A DNA stretch of 64,000 nucleotides from assembly GCA_964036045.1 (NCBI GenBank), contig OZ038382.1, positions 74,510,687-74,574,686 of the forward strand. Direction: 5' to 3'. The notes beneath the pieces were generated by a model. The model made no database searches, was not told the DNA's origin, and saw only the letters and a program-made list of their open reading frames with translations. Of the stretch, positions 54,833-64,000 are shown piece by piece (the first letter of the stretch is position 1; the number at the start of each line of letters is the position of its first letter). The translations under genes and the position numbers were made by a program. Origin of the DNA: Eutreptiella sp. 'Long Island Sound 2002'. Its lineage: Eukaryota > Euglenozoa > Euglenophyceae > Eutreptiales > Eutreptiaceae.

Positions 54833-57800
54833 GTGCCGCGTTGGACCAACAGCTCCACCAGCTAGAGACACGCGTGGAGGAGCTGCGGGGTGTCCTCAGG
54901 AGCAACAGGCGCCGGTCCATCAAGGACTATTGGCGGGGCAGGGTACCGGATCTGCAGCTCCGATGGACGGCGATACGGGGGGCCATCAACGTGGTGAACT
55001 ATGCCCCGTCAGGCCTATGGTCGGTACGCGTCCGCGAGTCGGAGAAGGTGCTCTTGGAGGCCTCGGACGTCATTGGCGAGGTCCAGAGGTATTGGGAGGC
55101 GCTGTACGCCAAGCGGCCAGTGAACCTGCCGGCCTTCGAGCGGCTGGTCCGGGCCCACATTCCCAAAGGGGTGCCGGAGGAATGGAGGTCGGTACAGGAC
55201 TACACCCTGCAGGGGCTTAAAGACGCCGTGAGGCAGGCCGTGGCGGACGACAAAGCTCCGGGGTCTAATCGGGTCACAGCTGCCCTTATAGCAGAGCTGC
55301 CTGAACCGGTGCAGGGGCTCCTGGTGCACGCGTACAGGGCTATTCTACGGGGTGCGGACGTCCCGGAGTCCTGGCACGAGGCCATTATTATCTGGCTGAT
55401 GCCCAAGGGCACAGCCACGGGCAACCTGGACGAGTACAGGCCGATAGCGCTGGGGCGGCAAGACATGCGAATGCTCATGACTCCCCTCATGCGGAGGTTC
55501 ACAGCTGTCCTGGCACGCAAGGGACTGGCTGCGGACTGGCAGTTCGGAGCCATGCCGGGCTCCACGGCGGCTGCCCCGGTGTTCCTGGCCCAGCGCAGGC
55601 TGCAGCGTGGGCTGGAGGAAAACCACGTCCTGGCCTTCGATGTGTCAAAAGCTTTTGACACAACGCCGCACGGGGCGCTGGCGCTCCTCTTGCGCCACAT
55701 GGGAGTCCCGGAGGAGCTCATCAGGCTCTTCCACACCCTCAGCTGCGGGTCTCTGGTGCGCATCGTCACCGCGCACGGCCCGACTCCGAGCATTCGGCTC
55801 CACAGGGGCCTGCGGCAGGGCAGTGCGGAGAGCGCTGTGCTCTACCTCCTCCTCTTGGAGCCTCTCCTGCGGAGCCTCGCCTGCAAGGCGCGGGGAGATG
55901 CTCGCCATGCGGTGCCACCCCTGGTGCAGGCGTACTGTGATGACCTCCTGTTGATAGCGCACTCCCTGCCGCAATTCCTGGAGTATGCAGCGGCGATAGC
56001 GCGGTATCTCACGGACATGGGCATGTCCCTCAACTTCGGCAAATGCGCCTATGCCAATACTGCTCGCATCCATTCGATTATGGTATGCCTGAGCCCAGGG
56101 AACACGGCGGCCCCATGGGTATGCTTACGTGCCAAGGGCACGGTACCATACTTGGGCCTGCGCCTCGATCCCAGGGGGGTGGCGACCATGAAGGAGAAAC
56201 ATGTACTCCGGTGTGAAGCTCTGCTGTGCTGGTGCAAGAACACGTTGGGGCCGGCGTCGGTGCCTCATGAGGTGATGGCGGCTGTGGTTGGAGGCATCGT
56301 GCGGTACGCGGCTCCCTACCTGTCCGACACGGCGGAGGCGGTGATCAAGCTTAATACTGCCATCAAGGCTGCAGCCCTGCAATTCGAGAAGCTGCCCAAG
56401 GACCTGTCCAACGTAGCGGTGCGGTCGGGTCATGGGTTACGGTTGGCGGATGTCCAGGTTATCTGCCGCGACTCCGTCGTGGCGACCTTGGCTCAGCTCA
56501 CCCAGCACAGGTCGACGACAGTCCGGGATGAGCTGCGGGCCATGCTCCGGGACATGCACGTGCAGTACGGAGTGTGCGGGCAGTTCATGGTGCCCTCTGC
56601 GTCATTCGCCACGCACGCTGGCAATACGTGGGTGGACAGGGTACTCCGGGCGATGGGGACGTTGCACGTAGGACTTCTCATGCCATCGTCGGTGTACTCG
56701 TGTGTACACGCCCATCTGCCGCAAGTGCAGTGGGCGGGGCGGAAGTGGGTGTCCCAATCCTATTCCTTCAAGGGTAGAGACATCTGCGTTCTCTCAGGGC
56801 CCGGCACAGATGCGACGGTACAGTCCCTGACTGATCCCGCAAATGACCTCCTGCATGCGCGGCTCCCCTGTCCTGCGCCTGGGCACTGGGCTGTCCAGCT
56901 TCAGGAGTGTCATGAGGACCACCTGCACCTTCCGCACGCAGGAGTAGGGCCCCATCAGCTGGACCACGTGTGGTTCACGGGGCTCCGCGCCGTCTTCCGG
57001 CCGCAGCTGCCTGGTCCGTTGACTCACCGGCTAATACACCCGGTGCGCCGAAAGAAGGCCAGCAAACGCAATAAACAGTCCACTGCGGGGGACGTGTATG
57101 TGGTGGGCGGATACAGGGAGGAAGGATGGGACCCAGCCAACCCGTGGCTGTCCATGCCGTTCGTCCCGCTAGCCGCCCTCCTGTTTCTATTGGGGGACGT
57201 CTTTGAGGGTTACCAGCAGCAAGACGATCCGGCGTCCGTCCCCCTACTCACTCCTCACGCCGGGTGCGGCATAAGCCCGCCACCACTGTGGGTTATGCAC
57301 GGGCGGCCAGCGTTTTCCAGGGCATGCGCGGCGGTGCACGGGTGCAGCGAGTGGGCAATTGTCCTTCTGCTACCAGCAGGCCCTATCCCGGATCCGGATG
57401 AGTACTCGGTCCCGGAAGTGGTCCGGATGTCCAACGTGCCACACGATCCGCACGTCGCCGTCACGTCGTTGCGTGATGGCGGCGCGGTGGAACAGGGGTC
57501 TGTGGTGGTATACCAGCCCTCCTGCTCCGCAACAGTTTGGGGGGCGGAGTATACCACCGCCCTGGACGCCATAAAGTCAGTCTGTGGATGTGACCTTGCC
57601 TGGAGACCACATGCGGTATATCGGCCGAGGGTGGTCCTGTCCTCGGAGCTCACGGCCTCCAGTGCGGCGTCCCTAGGAAGGGTGGTGCAGAGCCCCCACT
57701 CCGACGTGGCGTGGCTGGAACCCCACCGGTACTGCTGGGTGCCAGTGGCGACTAAAGTCACATTGTCTGACGCGTCGCCCCAGGGAGACGACGCCAAAAA

Positions 57801-58300
57801 CGTGGCGGTGGCCAGCCACGGAATCCCCACGTGGACGGGTGCCATCTACGGCACGGTCCCGGAGGCAGAGATCATCGGCGCGGCGGCGTACCTGTTGCAC
57901 ACGCCCCCGTCAGCGTGCACGGTGCACGTGGTGGATGCGTCCGTCATAGGAGCGCATCTCCGCAGGGCGCAGGAGGCCCTGTACCGTGGCATCAAGGGGC
58001 CGACATCACATCTGGTCAATCAGCACGCACTGAGCTGGATAGTGGAGGGGCTGCGGCGGCTGCCACGCCGAGTTGGGGGGCCGCACCACTGGGTGGTGAG
58101 GCAGAGCTCGCACTTGGCGGCGGTCCCGCTCGAGGCGCCGGACTCTGCCGCGGCCCGTGCAATGGCCCCGCCTATCCATCTCGTCCTGCCAAAGGAGCAC
58201 GCCATCCTCTTGGTGCCGGGGGATAATGGAGAGCTCGAGCCGCGTGTGCCATCCATGCAAGCCCTTCAGCAAGTCCGGGAGATGGAGTGGCGTTCGCTAG
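54833..58300 (+). CDS. non-LTR retrotransposon reverse transcriptase and RNase H, 5'-truncated
   Basis: The frame is open from 54808, but the first codons belong to the boundary repeat and no ATG starts it. The N-terminus is therefore missing, including any endonuclease. Reverse transcriptase motifs are DKAPGSNRVTAALIAEL, WLMPKG...YRPIALG, VLAFDVSKAFDTTP, LRQGSAESAVLYLLLLEPLL and the catalytic YCDD (~55932), then GMSLNFGKC. About residues 960-1110 form an RNase H domain: SDASPQGDD, Glu in PEAEIIGAAAYLL, Asp in VVDASVIGAH and Asp in EAPDSAAARAM. The open frame runs to 58575, but past about 58300 it is antisense to the zinc-knuckle ORF. The true coding part therefore probably ends at an inversion breakpoint. 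Confidence 0.8.
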
Positions 58301-59640
58301 CGGCACGCACCAGGGCGCACACGCCACTGGCTGGCGCCTGCGAGGTGGCTGATGACATCAACCCCGTCCTGCTCCGGGCCCCTGGCGAATGCCAGAACCA
58401 AGCGTTGTCCTCCCGCCCGTGCCTCAATGACCGCCGCGAGGCCCATGGTGTCAAGGGTGTGACGGGCATCGGCAGCCACGTGGTAGTCCCCCTCTGGCAG
58501 AGACAACATGGCCTCCGTGACGTGGCCTTGTGCGTCGTCGCCCTGTACCCGTGCCAGCTGCTTGGAGCCCACTAACACTGCCATGGACCGCTGCTCCGTG
58601 ACCGCTGGTATGGCTCGTCGCAACTGCCGGTCATACAGCCACAACGTACCCACGTCAAGTACGACAGCCACCGCCAGGATTGGGAGACTGCACAGAGGTT
58701 GCTGAAGGACCGGCAGCACCTCGCGAGGCCAGCCCATGACGTTCCCCACTGCTGGATGGTTGGCGAACACCTGGAGCCAGGGATCACTCTTGCCGTCAGG
58801 GCTTCTCACCATGGTACCACGCACCAGGGCCCACGATTGCGCCGACACCACGCGAGACCACTCCCTGAATGTCGTGATGTCCCGTGCCACCCAGGAACCG
58901 ATCCACTGGCTGAAGGCCTGCGCCACCGCCGCCATCCAGTGAGGGAACAAGGACATGGCCTCTTCTTGCGCGATGCACGACCGTGGCACCAGCAGTGCGT
59001 GCAGCGGTGCCCTCTGAAAGGTTGCCCGCAGGTCGCCGGGGAGGCCGGCAAACGGGTTCCACGGCGGACGCTGATGGATCCTCCCTACCGGCGGGCAGAA
59101 GGGTGTGTCACCGCGCAGGAACGCGTATACCGCCCTCCTTCGATCTTGCATCGGCAGCTGCATGATCTGGGTGAGCCGATGGTTCCTACGGGCATACACA
59201 TCTTCCCCAATATGGACCATGTCCTCCACAAAGAGTCTGGCCTTGGCAGGGCCCCGGGACGACGCCGCTCGCACCGCAGCGAACAGCCGCTTCAAGTCCC
59301 CGGGGACGACACCCGCCATCAGGGATTCAGTCCATCTGCAGCCGTGCTCCCTCCACGCCACGAACTCCACCGCCCTGTCTGTCAGGGGTAGCTCCGCCGT
59401 GAACTCCTCCGCACACCTGCACAGGAGCCCAGCCACTTCCTCGTCCCGCGCACACAGTAGGCGCATGTGGCCAATGTCCTCCTCCGGCCCCCCACAGAAG
59501 ATACAGGGGTGGGCCGGTATTGCCATACGCGTGAGCTTCCGTCTCCACCGTCGCATGACTTGCATGGTGGACAAGCGACCGTCACGTGCCCGCAGCATAT
59601 TTCTGTGCGTTGGGCCGTGGTGTACGGCTCCCAGGGGCAG
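58297..59640 (-). CDS. zinc-knuckle C-terminal part of a non-LTR element, inverted
   Basis: Minus-strand frame open from about 59640, with Met at 59598, stop at 58297, 433 codons from Met. It begins MLRARDGRLSTMQVMRRWRR. The knuckle HPCIFCGGPEEDIGHMRLLC (C-x2-C-x7-H-x4-C) is what normally follows RNase H in such elements. The remaining residues match no domain that I know. It overlaps the end of the RT frame head-on. The simplest reading is that this is the downstream part of the same ORF, inverted. Confidence 0.6.
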   Translation of the reverse strand: MPLGAVHHGPTHRNMLRARDGRLSTMQVMRRWRRKLTRMAIPAHPCIFCGGPEEDIGHMRLLCARDEEVAGLLCRCAEEFTAELPLTDRAVEFVAWREHGCRWTESLMAGVVPGDLKRLFAAVRAASSRGPAKARLFVEDMVHIGEDVYARRNHRLTQIMQLPMQDRRRAVYAFLRGDTPFCPPVGRIHQRPPWNPFAGLPGDLRATFQRAPLHALLVPRSCIAQEEAMSLFPHWMAAVAQAFSQWIGSWVARDITTFREWSRVVSAQSWALVRGTMVRSPDGKSDPWLQVFANHPAVGNVMGWPREVLPVLQQPLCSLPILAVAVVLDVGTLWLYDRQLRRAIPAVTEQRSMAVLVGSKQLARVQGDDAQGHVTEAMLSLPEGDYHVAADARHTLDTMGLAAVIEARAGGQRLVLAFARGPEQDGVDVISHLAGASQWRVRPGACR

Positions 59641-60262
59641 GGACTACGGTTGGGAGCTCCTGGCGCATGGCACACACAGCCCCAAAGTTGCGCGGTGGCC
59701 CCGGCTGCTTGAGAGCCTGCCGGTGATGCCCGACGGGCGACCGATACTCCGCCCGGTGTCCACGTGGGAGGATGCGAGGCGCAGCCCCCTCAGTTGTGCC
59801 ACAGCACGCACGCTGGCGGGTGCTTTGCTCGGACTCCAGGACGCGTGCTGCGATGTATGGCAGGACCTATGGTCGCAGTGTTGTGATGGTAGCTGCGTTC
59901 CGTCGCGGTCTGTGCTTCCGCAGCGATGCCACGGGTGCAGGGAAACGGCGTCAGTTTGGGTTCATCAGTGTGCCTCCGTCCCACTATGCGGGACATGTAA
60001 GGAGCGTGCCGATAGGGGGTGGCCTAAGGCGAGGTGGGCACTGCGGCACTCTGGACAGATGTCCTCAAGTGCCTGGAAGACAATCCAGGGTGGCCTGAAG
60101 AGCGTCCGAGTGGAAGGGGTACGGTGCCCTGGAGCGCCGTCGGCGGCCCTGCCCCTGATGCTGTGGTGGGCGGCTCTGGAGGGCGACTCGCGGATACTCT
60201 GGTTGTGGCATCACGGAGGAAATGGTGACGGCGTGGTGGGCGCCGGGGGTGATGCAGATTGA
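59640..60262 (+). CDS. possible C-terminal coding fragment with a Cys cluster
   Basis: Plus-strand open stretch (WELLAHGTHSPKVARWPRLL ... RCHGCRETASVWVHQC ... PLCGTCKERA) ending at a stop at 60262. The spacing CX2C...CX5CX2C suggests a zinc-binding end. It may continue the inverted non-LTR ORF once the inversion is undone. Low certainty. Confidence 0.3.
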
Positions 60263-62393
60263 TGGGGTTAGGAATTGTGGGTGCACCTGCTACCGTCCCT
60301 AAGCTGGACGCAGCGGAGGGGGTAGCGCCTGAGAAGCAGTGCCTTCATGGCCTGATTGTGCGGTACTGGCAGGCGGCGTATGACGGCCAACGCGATGTGA
60401 CAGGTCGTGCCGGCCTGATGGTGAGCCGTACTGCCCCCGTGCATGAGGGTCAGACAGGGATGCTTCACCCGCCTGCCCCGGGTCGCCGCATACAACAGTG
60501 AGGTGTCATGGGTCGTCCCGACCAGGGTAATAAGGCCCAAACCCCTGTAGGGTATTCCCATGGCACCGGGGTCTCTACTGGCGGCCCGGCTACGGCAGTA
60601 TTGGGAGTGGTTGCTCGGGATACACCGGGGGTGCACGGAGTTGTCTGGGGGTTACGGCGTTACGGCGCCCCCTGGGAGTGTTACACGGGGTTCCGGGGAC
60701 AGCCTACAGGCCCCAGGGGCGGCGACGAAGCGAAGATGTGTGCGTAGAAGGATATGACAGCGAGGTCGTCAGGTGGACAGTATGGCGGGCGTCCTGGAGA
60801 CGGCGTGGCAGCCTGGAGACGGCGTGGCAGCCTGGGAGGAGCACTCACAGGGGGCACGTGGAGTTCAAGGTGACGGTGTACTGGCGTCTTGGGGGTACAC
60901 GCGGCGGTGCTGGGGTCCGTACGGTGGGGGTACGCGGCGGTACTGGGGAACCGTACAGTGGGGGAGCAGCGGGGATGCATGGCGGTACTGGGGTGTCCCC
61001 CTGACCCCTCTAACAACTCAGGGGGAGCGTGGGGGCATCCCCTGGCCCCGTTAACAAACTAGAGGGACCGTGCCTGCGGGCATGTACATAGTCTAACGTC
61101 TGACCATGGCCTTGTGGTTGCGCTGGTGCGTGTCGTGGCGGCTCGCAGGTGGCATCGGCGTGGCAACAGCGGTACTGCGCGGCGTCGTAGCGAAGAGTAT
61201 GCGGTCGCCTCACCATTGTAACGGCTTACCCCTGGGGGGCGCCAGTCCGGTCGGCTAGAGGCAAGGAGGGAGAAGGAGCGGCATGCTGAGTGGTCCTGGG
61301 GGTGACGCGCGGGCCAATGCTATAAGTAGGCTCGCCACGTCGTCGGTGGGGGCCGAACCTGCGGCCTGGCCGCTGCTGTGGCGGAAGAGGCGCAACCACG
61401 GGAGCTGGCCAAACAGTGCAGGTAAGGGTCAAGGGTAGGCGCCAGGGCAATGTATGTGGGCCAGATGAGGTGCACCTGGTTACCACAGCCCGGGGCGAGC
61501 CTCTGGTGGGTACCCCTACAGGGGGTCGATAACCAAGCTACGGCACCCACCAGCCCGAATCCCAGCCAGCGATATTCACGGGTTGCGCCACTCCCGTCGC
61601 GTAGCGGCCGGCGTCCCCCCCTGTAGACCCTCAAGTTATATTATACGTGGGCAAGTGGATGCCTCGAAGCTGATTGGGTGCTGGCCCCTGACATGGAGTG
61701 CCAGCATGGTATATATATGGGGTGTGGGAGCAGCTCAGGGCCACGGGGACGTGGAGTTGATACCGTGTTTCTGTACTATACTAGGGGACTGGTGCGGTGG
61801 GTCGGCGGCGTACATTGTGGGGACATGGGGGCGATGAAAGCTAAGGGCCAGGCTAGGCTGGAGCCTCCCAGAAATCCTGGCTATGCATATACGGGCTATT
61901 GCGTGCTGGCAGAGGGATACGTGGAGTCAGGGGTGGTGGGCAATTACGAGTACGCAGATGGCAATGGATTCCGTGGGGTCACGGCTGATGGACGTCTCCA
62001 CGGTGGCGGGGGTACGCGAACGACGGAGGGTCCGCTCTCGCTTCGCCGCATGCGTGCTGCTTTGTTCCTTGGTTGCCGCTTTGCGCCGGACAGAGAAGCC
62101 CTTGCTTTCTGCTTGTTGCGATGCTGCTGCGTTGCTGTGCCTTGCCCCCTTACCCCCGGCGAATAAACGGGCCAGCGTCCGTCGCCGTTGCTAATGCTAA
62201 CGCAATGCAGTTGCCACTGCCCCCAAAGCCTGGTTGACCGGTATCCCCGGTCCTCTGGGTCCTCCGTCATGCTGTGGGCCACCTCAGGCAGCCCTGGGAC
62301 CCACGGGATCGAGCGAGGCAGGAACCACCTGTCGGCGCGAGATGCCCGGTAACTCCAGTAGACGGCATGATAAGTGGTTATGACTGTGACTAT

Positions 62394-62395
<2 letters not shown>
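60263..62395. other. GC-rich DNA without recognised genes
   Basis: About 2.1 kb with short frames only and G-rich small repeats (for example GGAGACGGCGTGGCAGCCT twice near 60795-60830). It could be the 3' untranslated region of the non-LTR element. Confidence 0.4.

Positions 62396-62434
<39 letters not shown>
62396..62434 (+). repeat. (TA)n microsatellite
   Basis: About 18 TA units, followed at once by the left end of TIR unit 8. Confidence 0.9.
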
Positions 62435-62435
<1 letters not shown>

Positions 62436-63621
62436 CTACACCCCTCTCCCCTTAAATTTAGCTAACAAGCAACAAGCAACAAGCAACAACAAGCACGTCT
62501 CCGTGCGGTTTTGGCCATTGCACCTTCCCATCGCCTCGGACCTGACTCTACCTTAGCCATCCTAGAGCCTAGGTGGTGCCCTTGGAAAATCCAAGTTTTG
62601 AGCCAAAAACTCACCGGTGGCGGCCCGGGGCGGTGGCGCCAAGTTGGGAGGTGCCCTCGCAAATCTGCGCAGTTTTGGGCCAAAAACAGCCATTTTTCCC
62701 CCAAAACAGCCCTAGTAAGGGTTCAAAACAGCCAAGCGAAGGCAAACGGCTGCTACACTCCACGTGCGGCTTGACTTTCTCGTGACCAAGGGACCTTTGG
62801 TGCCCTTCTAACTCCACGATATGTCCGAGAAACGGCCCAAAAAGGCGCCAAAAAGCCCCAAGGTCTGCGCAATGTGCACCAGCACCCCGAAACCAAGAAC
62901 GGGCCGTATCTTGGGCTACGTGGCTCAAAAACGAATTCCGGGGGCACCTAGTCCACCCGCAACCCCCCACTTTTTATGGTTTCCACCCCTCAGAATCGCC
63001 CAACGAGACACATAGACCCCCGTACCAGTGGTCACTTGGTGCAGCCGGAGGGCCGGTCAGCCCATGCACAGTGGGGGCCAACGGTGGGTCCATCAGGGTC
63101 CCGGGGGCGAAAAAAATCGTTTTTCCCAAAGTTGTTCCTAGACCACTTGGGATGCTCAAACAAGTGTTTTTAGGCCATTTTGAGACCGTGGTGGCGCGTT
63201 TTGGGCCATGGAAAATCCCAAAATGCCTTGAAAATGGGCCGTTTTGGGACCAAAAATGCGTCAAAAATGGGTCAAAAACGTGTTTTTCCAAAAATGATCC
63301 TGGACCATTTATGATGCTCAAACAAGTGGTTTTAGCCAATTTTGAGCCCGTGGCGACGGGTTTTGGCCCACGGAAAATCCCAAAATGCCTTGAAAATGGC
63401 TCGTGTTGGAACCAAAAATGGGTCAAAAATGGGTCCACAATGTGTTTTTCCAAAAGTGATCCCGGACCATTTGGGATGCTCAAACAAGTGTTTTTAGCCC
63501 GTTTTGAGCCCGCTTTGATGGAGTTCAGCCCCTTCCACCACATGTATGCACCACTTTGTGCCCTTCGCACGTACCTTAGAGCCGTGTGGTGGAGCCACCT
63601 AGAGTTGGGAGAGGGGTGTAG
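62436..63621 (+). mobile_element. TIR repeat unit 8 (1.19 kb)
   Basis: Separated from units 1-7 by 7.7 kb. Starts CTACACCCCTCTCCCC and ends GGGAGAGGGGTGTAG. Same body and three subrepeats. Flanked by (TA)n on both sides. Confidence 0.75.
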
Positions 63622-63630
63622 ATTGGAGGA

Positions 63631-63721
63631 TATATATATATATATATATATATATATCCTCTAATCTAATCTAATCTTTTTTACGGAGGCGTTTCTGTGT
63701 CCCCAAGAGGGAAGCCGATAC
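63631..63721 (+). repeat. (TA)n and boundary sequence, copy 2
   Basis: Same as 54745-54832, ending CCGATAC. DNA after it is different from the RT-coding DNA at the first site. Confidence 0.7.
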
Positions 63722-64000
63722 CCTAGTGCTCCGTCGTTATTCAGCCTAATCAAGTGGAAGTCGCGAGAACAGGACCCAGATGAGCCCACACTGAAGTGGC
63801 GCGATGTTGTATCTTACAAAAACCATGTATTGCAGTCCTACAGCAGGATCATCAGCAGGATCCTGCAGGTGACCTGTCAATGTATCTATGACTCGACGCT
63901 GGGACTCGGCTTCCCGATGCTCCTTAGAGTCAGGGACCAAGTAGGGCTGGCGACCAGATTGAGGGGACACAATGACCGCGTTCAGTTCCGCGAGCGCGAC
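63722..64000. other. window end, nothing recognised
   Basis: A 74-codon minus-strand open frame (63746-63970) and a CAGGATC repeat are present. No motif. Confidence 0.3.

Overview
This is nuclear DNA of a eukaryote, most likely a unicellular alga or another protist. I cannot name the species because no host housekeeping gene is visible. The evidence is GT-AG introns in a transposase-like gene, chromodomain Ty3/gypsy polyproteins, non-LTR reverse transcriptase, tRNA-like SINE modules and dense repeats. There are no bacterial-style operons or ribosome binding sites. Almost everything recognisable is mobile DNA.

Layout. 0-7.7 kb holds two copies of a foldback repeat either side of a decayed, spliced DDE (pogo-like) transposase on the minus strand, then two unidentified ORFs and low-complexity DNA. 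7.76-39.86 kb is one nested stack in which each level has its own target-site duplication. A ~1.03 kb TIR element (TSD TA) holds a ~2.77 kb LTR element with 265 bp LTRs (TSD CCTG). That holds an ~11.4 kb chromovirus-like LTR retrotransposon on the plus strand (element II, TSD CACGC). Element II is split inside gag by a 16.9 kb minus-strand chromovirus (element III, TSD ATCC). Removing element III rejoins the element II gag reading frame exactly. Element II keeps gag, protease and pol in one frame separated only by two UGA codons, the first in the context UGA-CGG. Part of the 5' LTR and leader of element III is inverted.

39.9-41.6 kb holds two arrays of T8/A8-type hairpins bracketing a 299-residue ORF with a helix-turn-helix-like N-terminus and a PHD-like zinc-finger C-terminus. 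This is the best candidate for an undescribed foldback element. 41.7-45.9 kb has a pentanucleotide repeat, a duplicated tRNA-like SINE module, a second decayed piece of the transposase and an unidentified broken gene.

45.9-54.7 kb and 62.4-63.6 kb carry head-to-tail copies of a ~1.0-1.35 kb element with 16 bp terminal inverted repeats. They are joined through TA microsatellites, and their right halves consist of ~162 bp subrepeats. Between them (54.8-60.3 kb) lies a 5'-truncated non-LTR retrotransposon with reverse transcriptase and RNase H. Its downstream zinc-knuckle part is inverted.

All calls come from reading the sequence. No database search or alignment program was available, so identities and boundaries were judged by eye.
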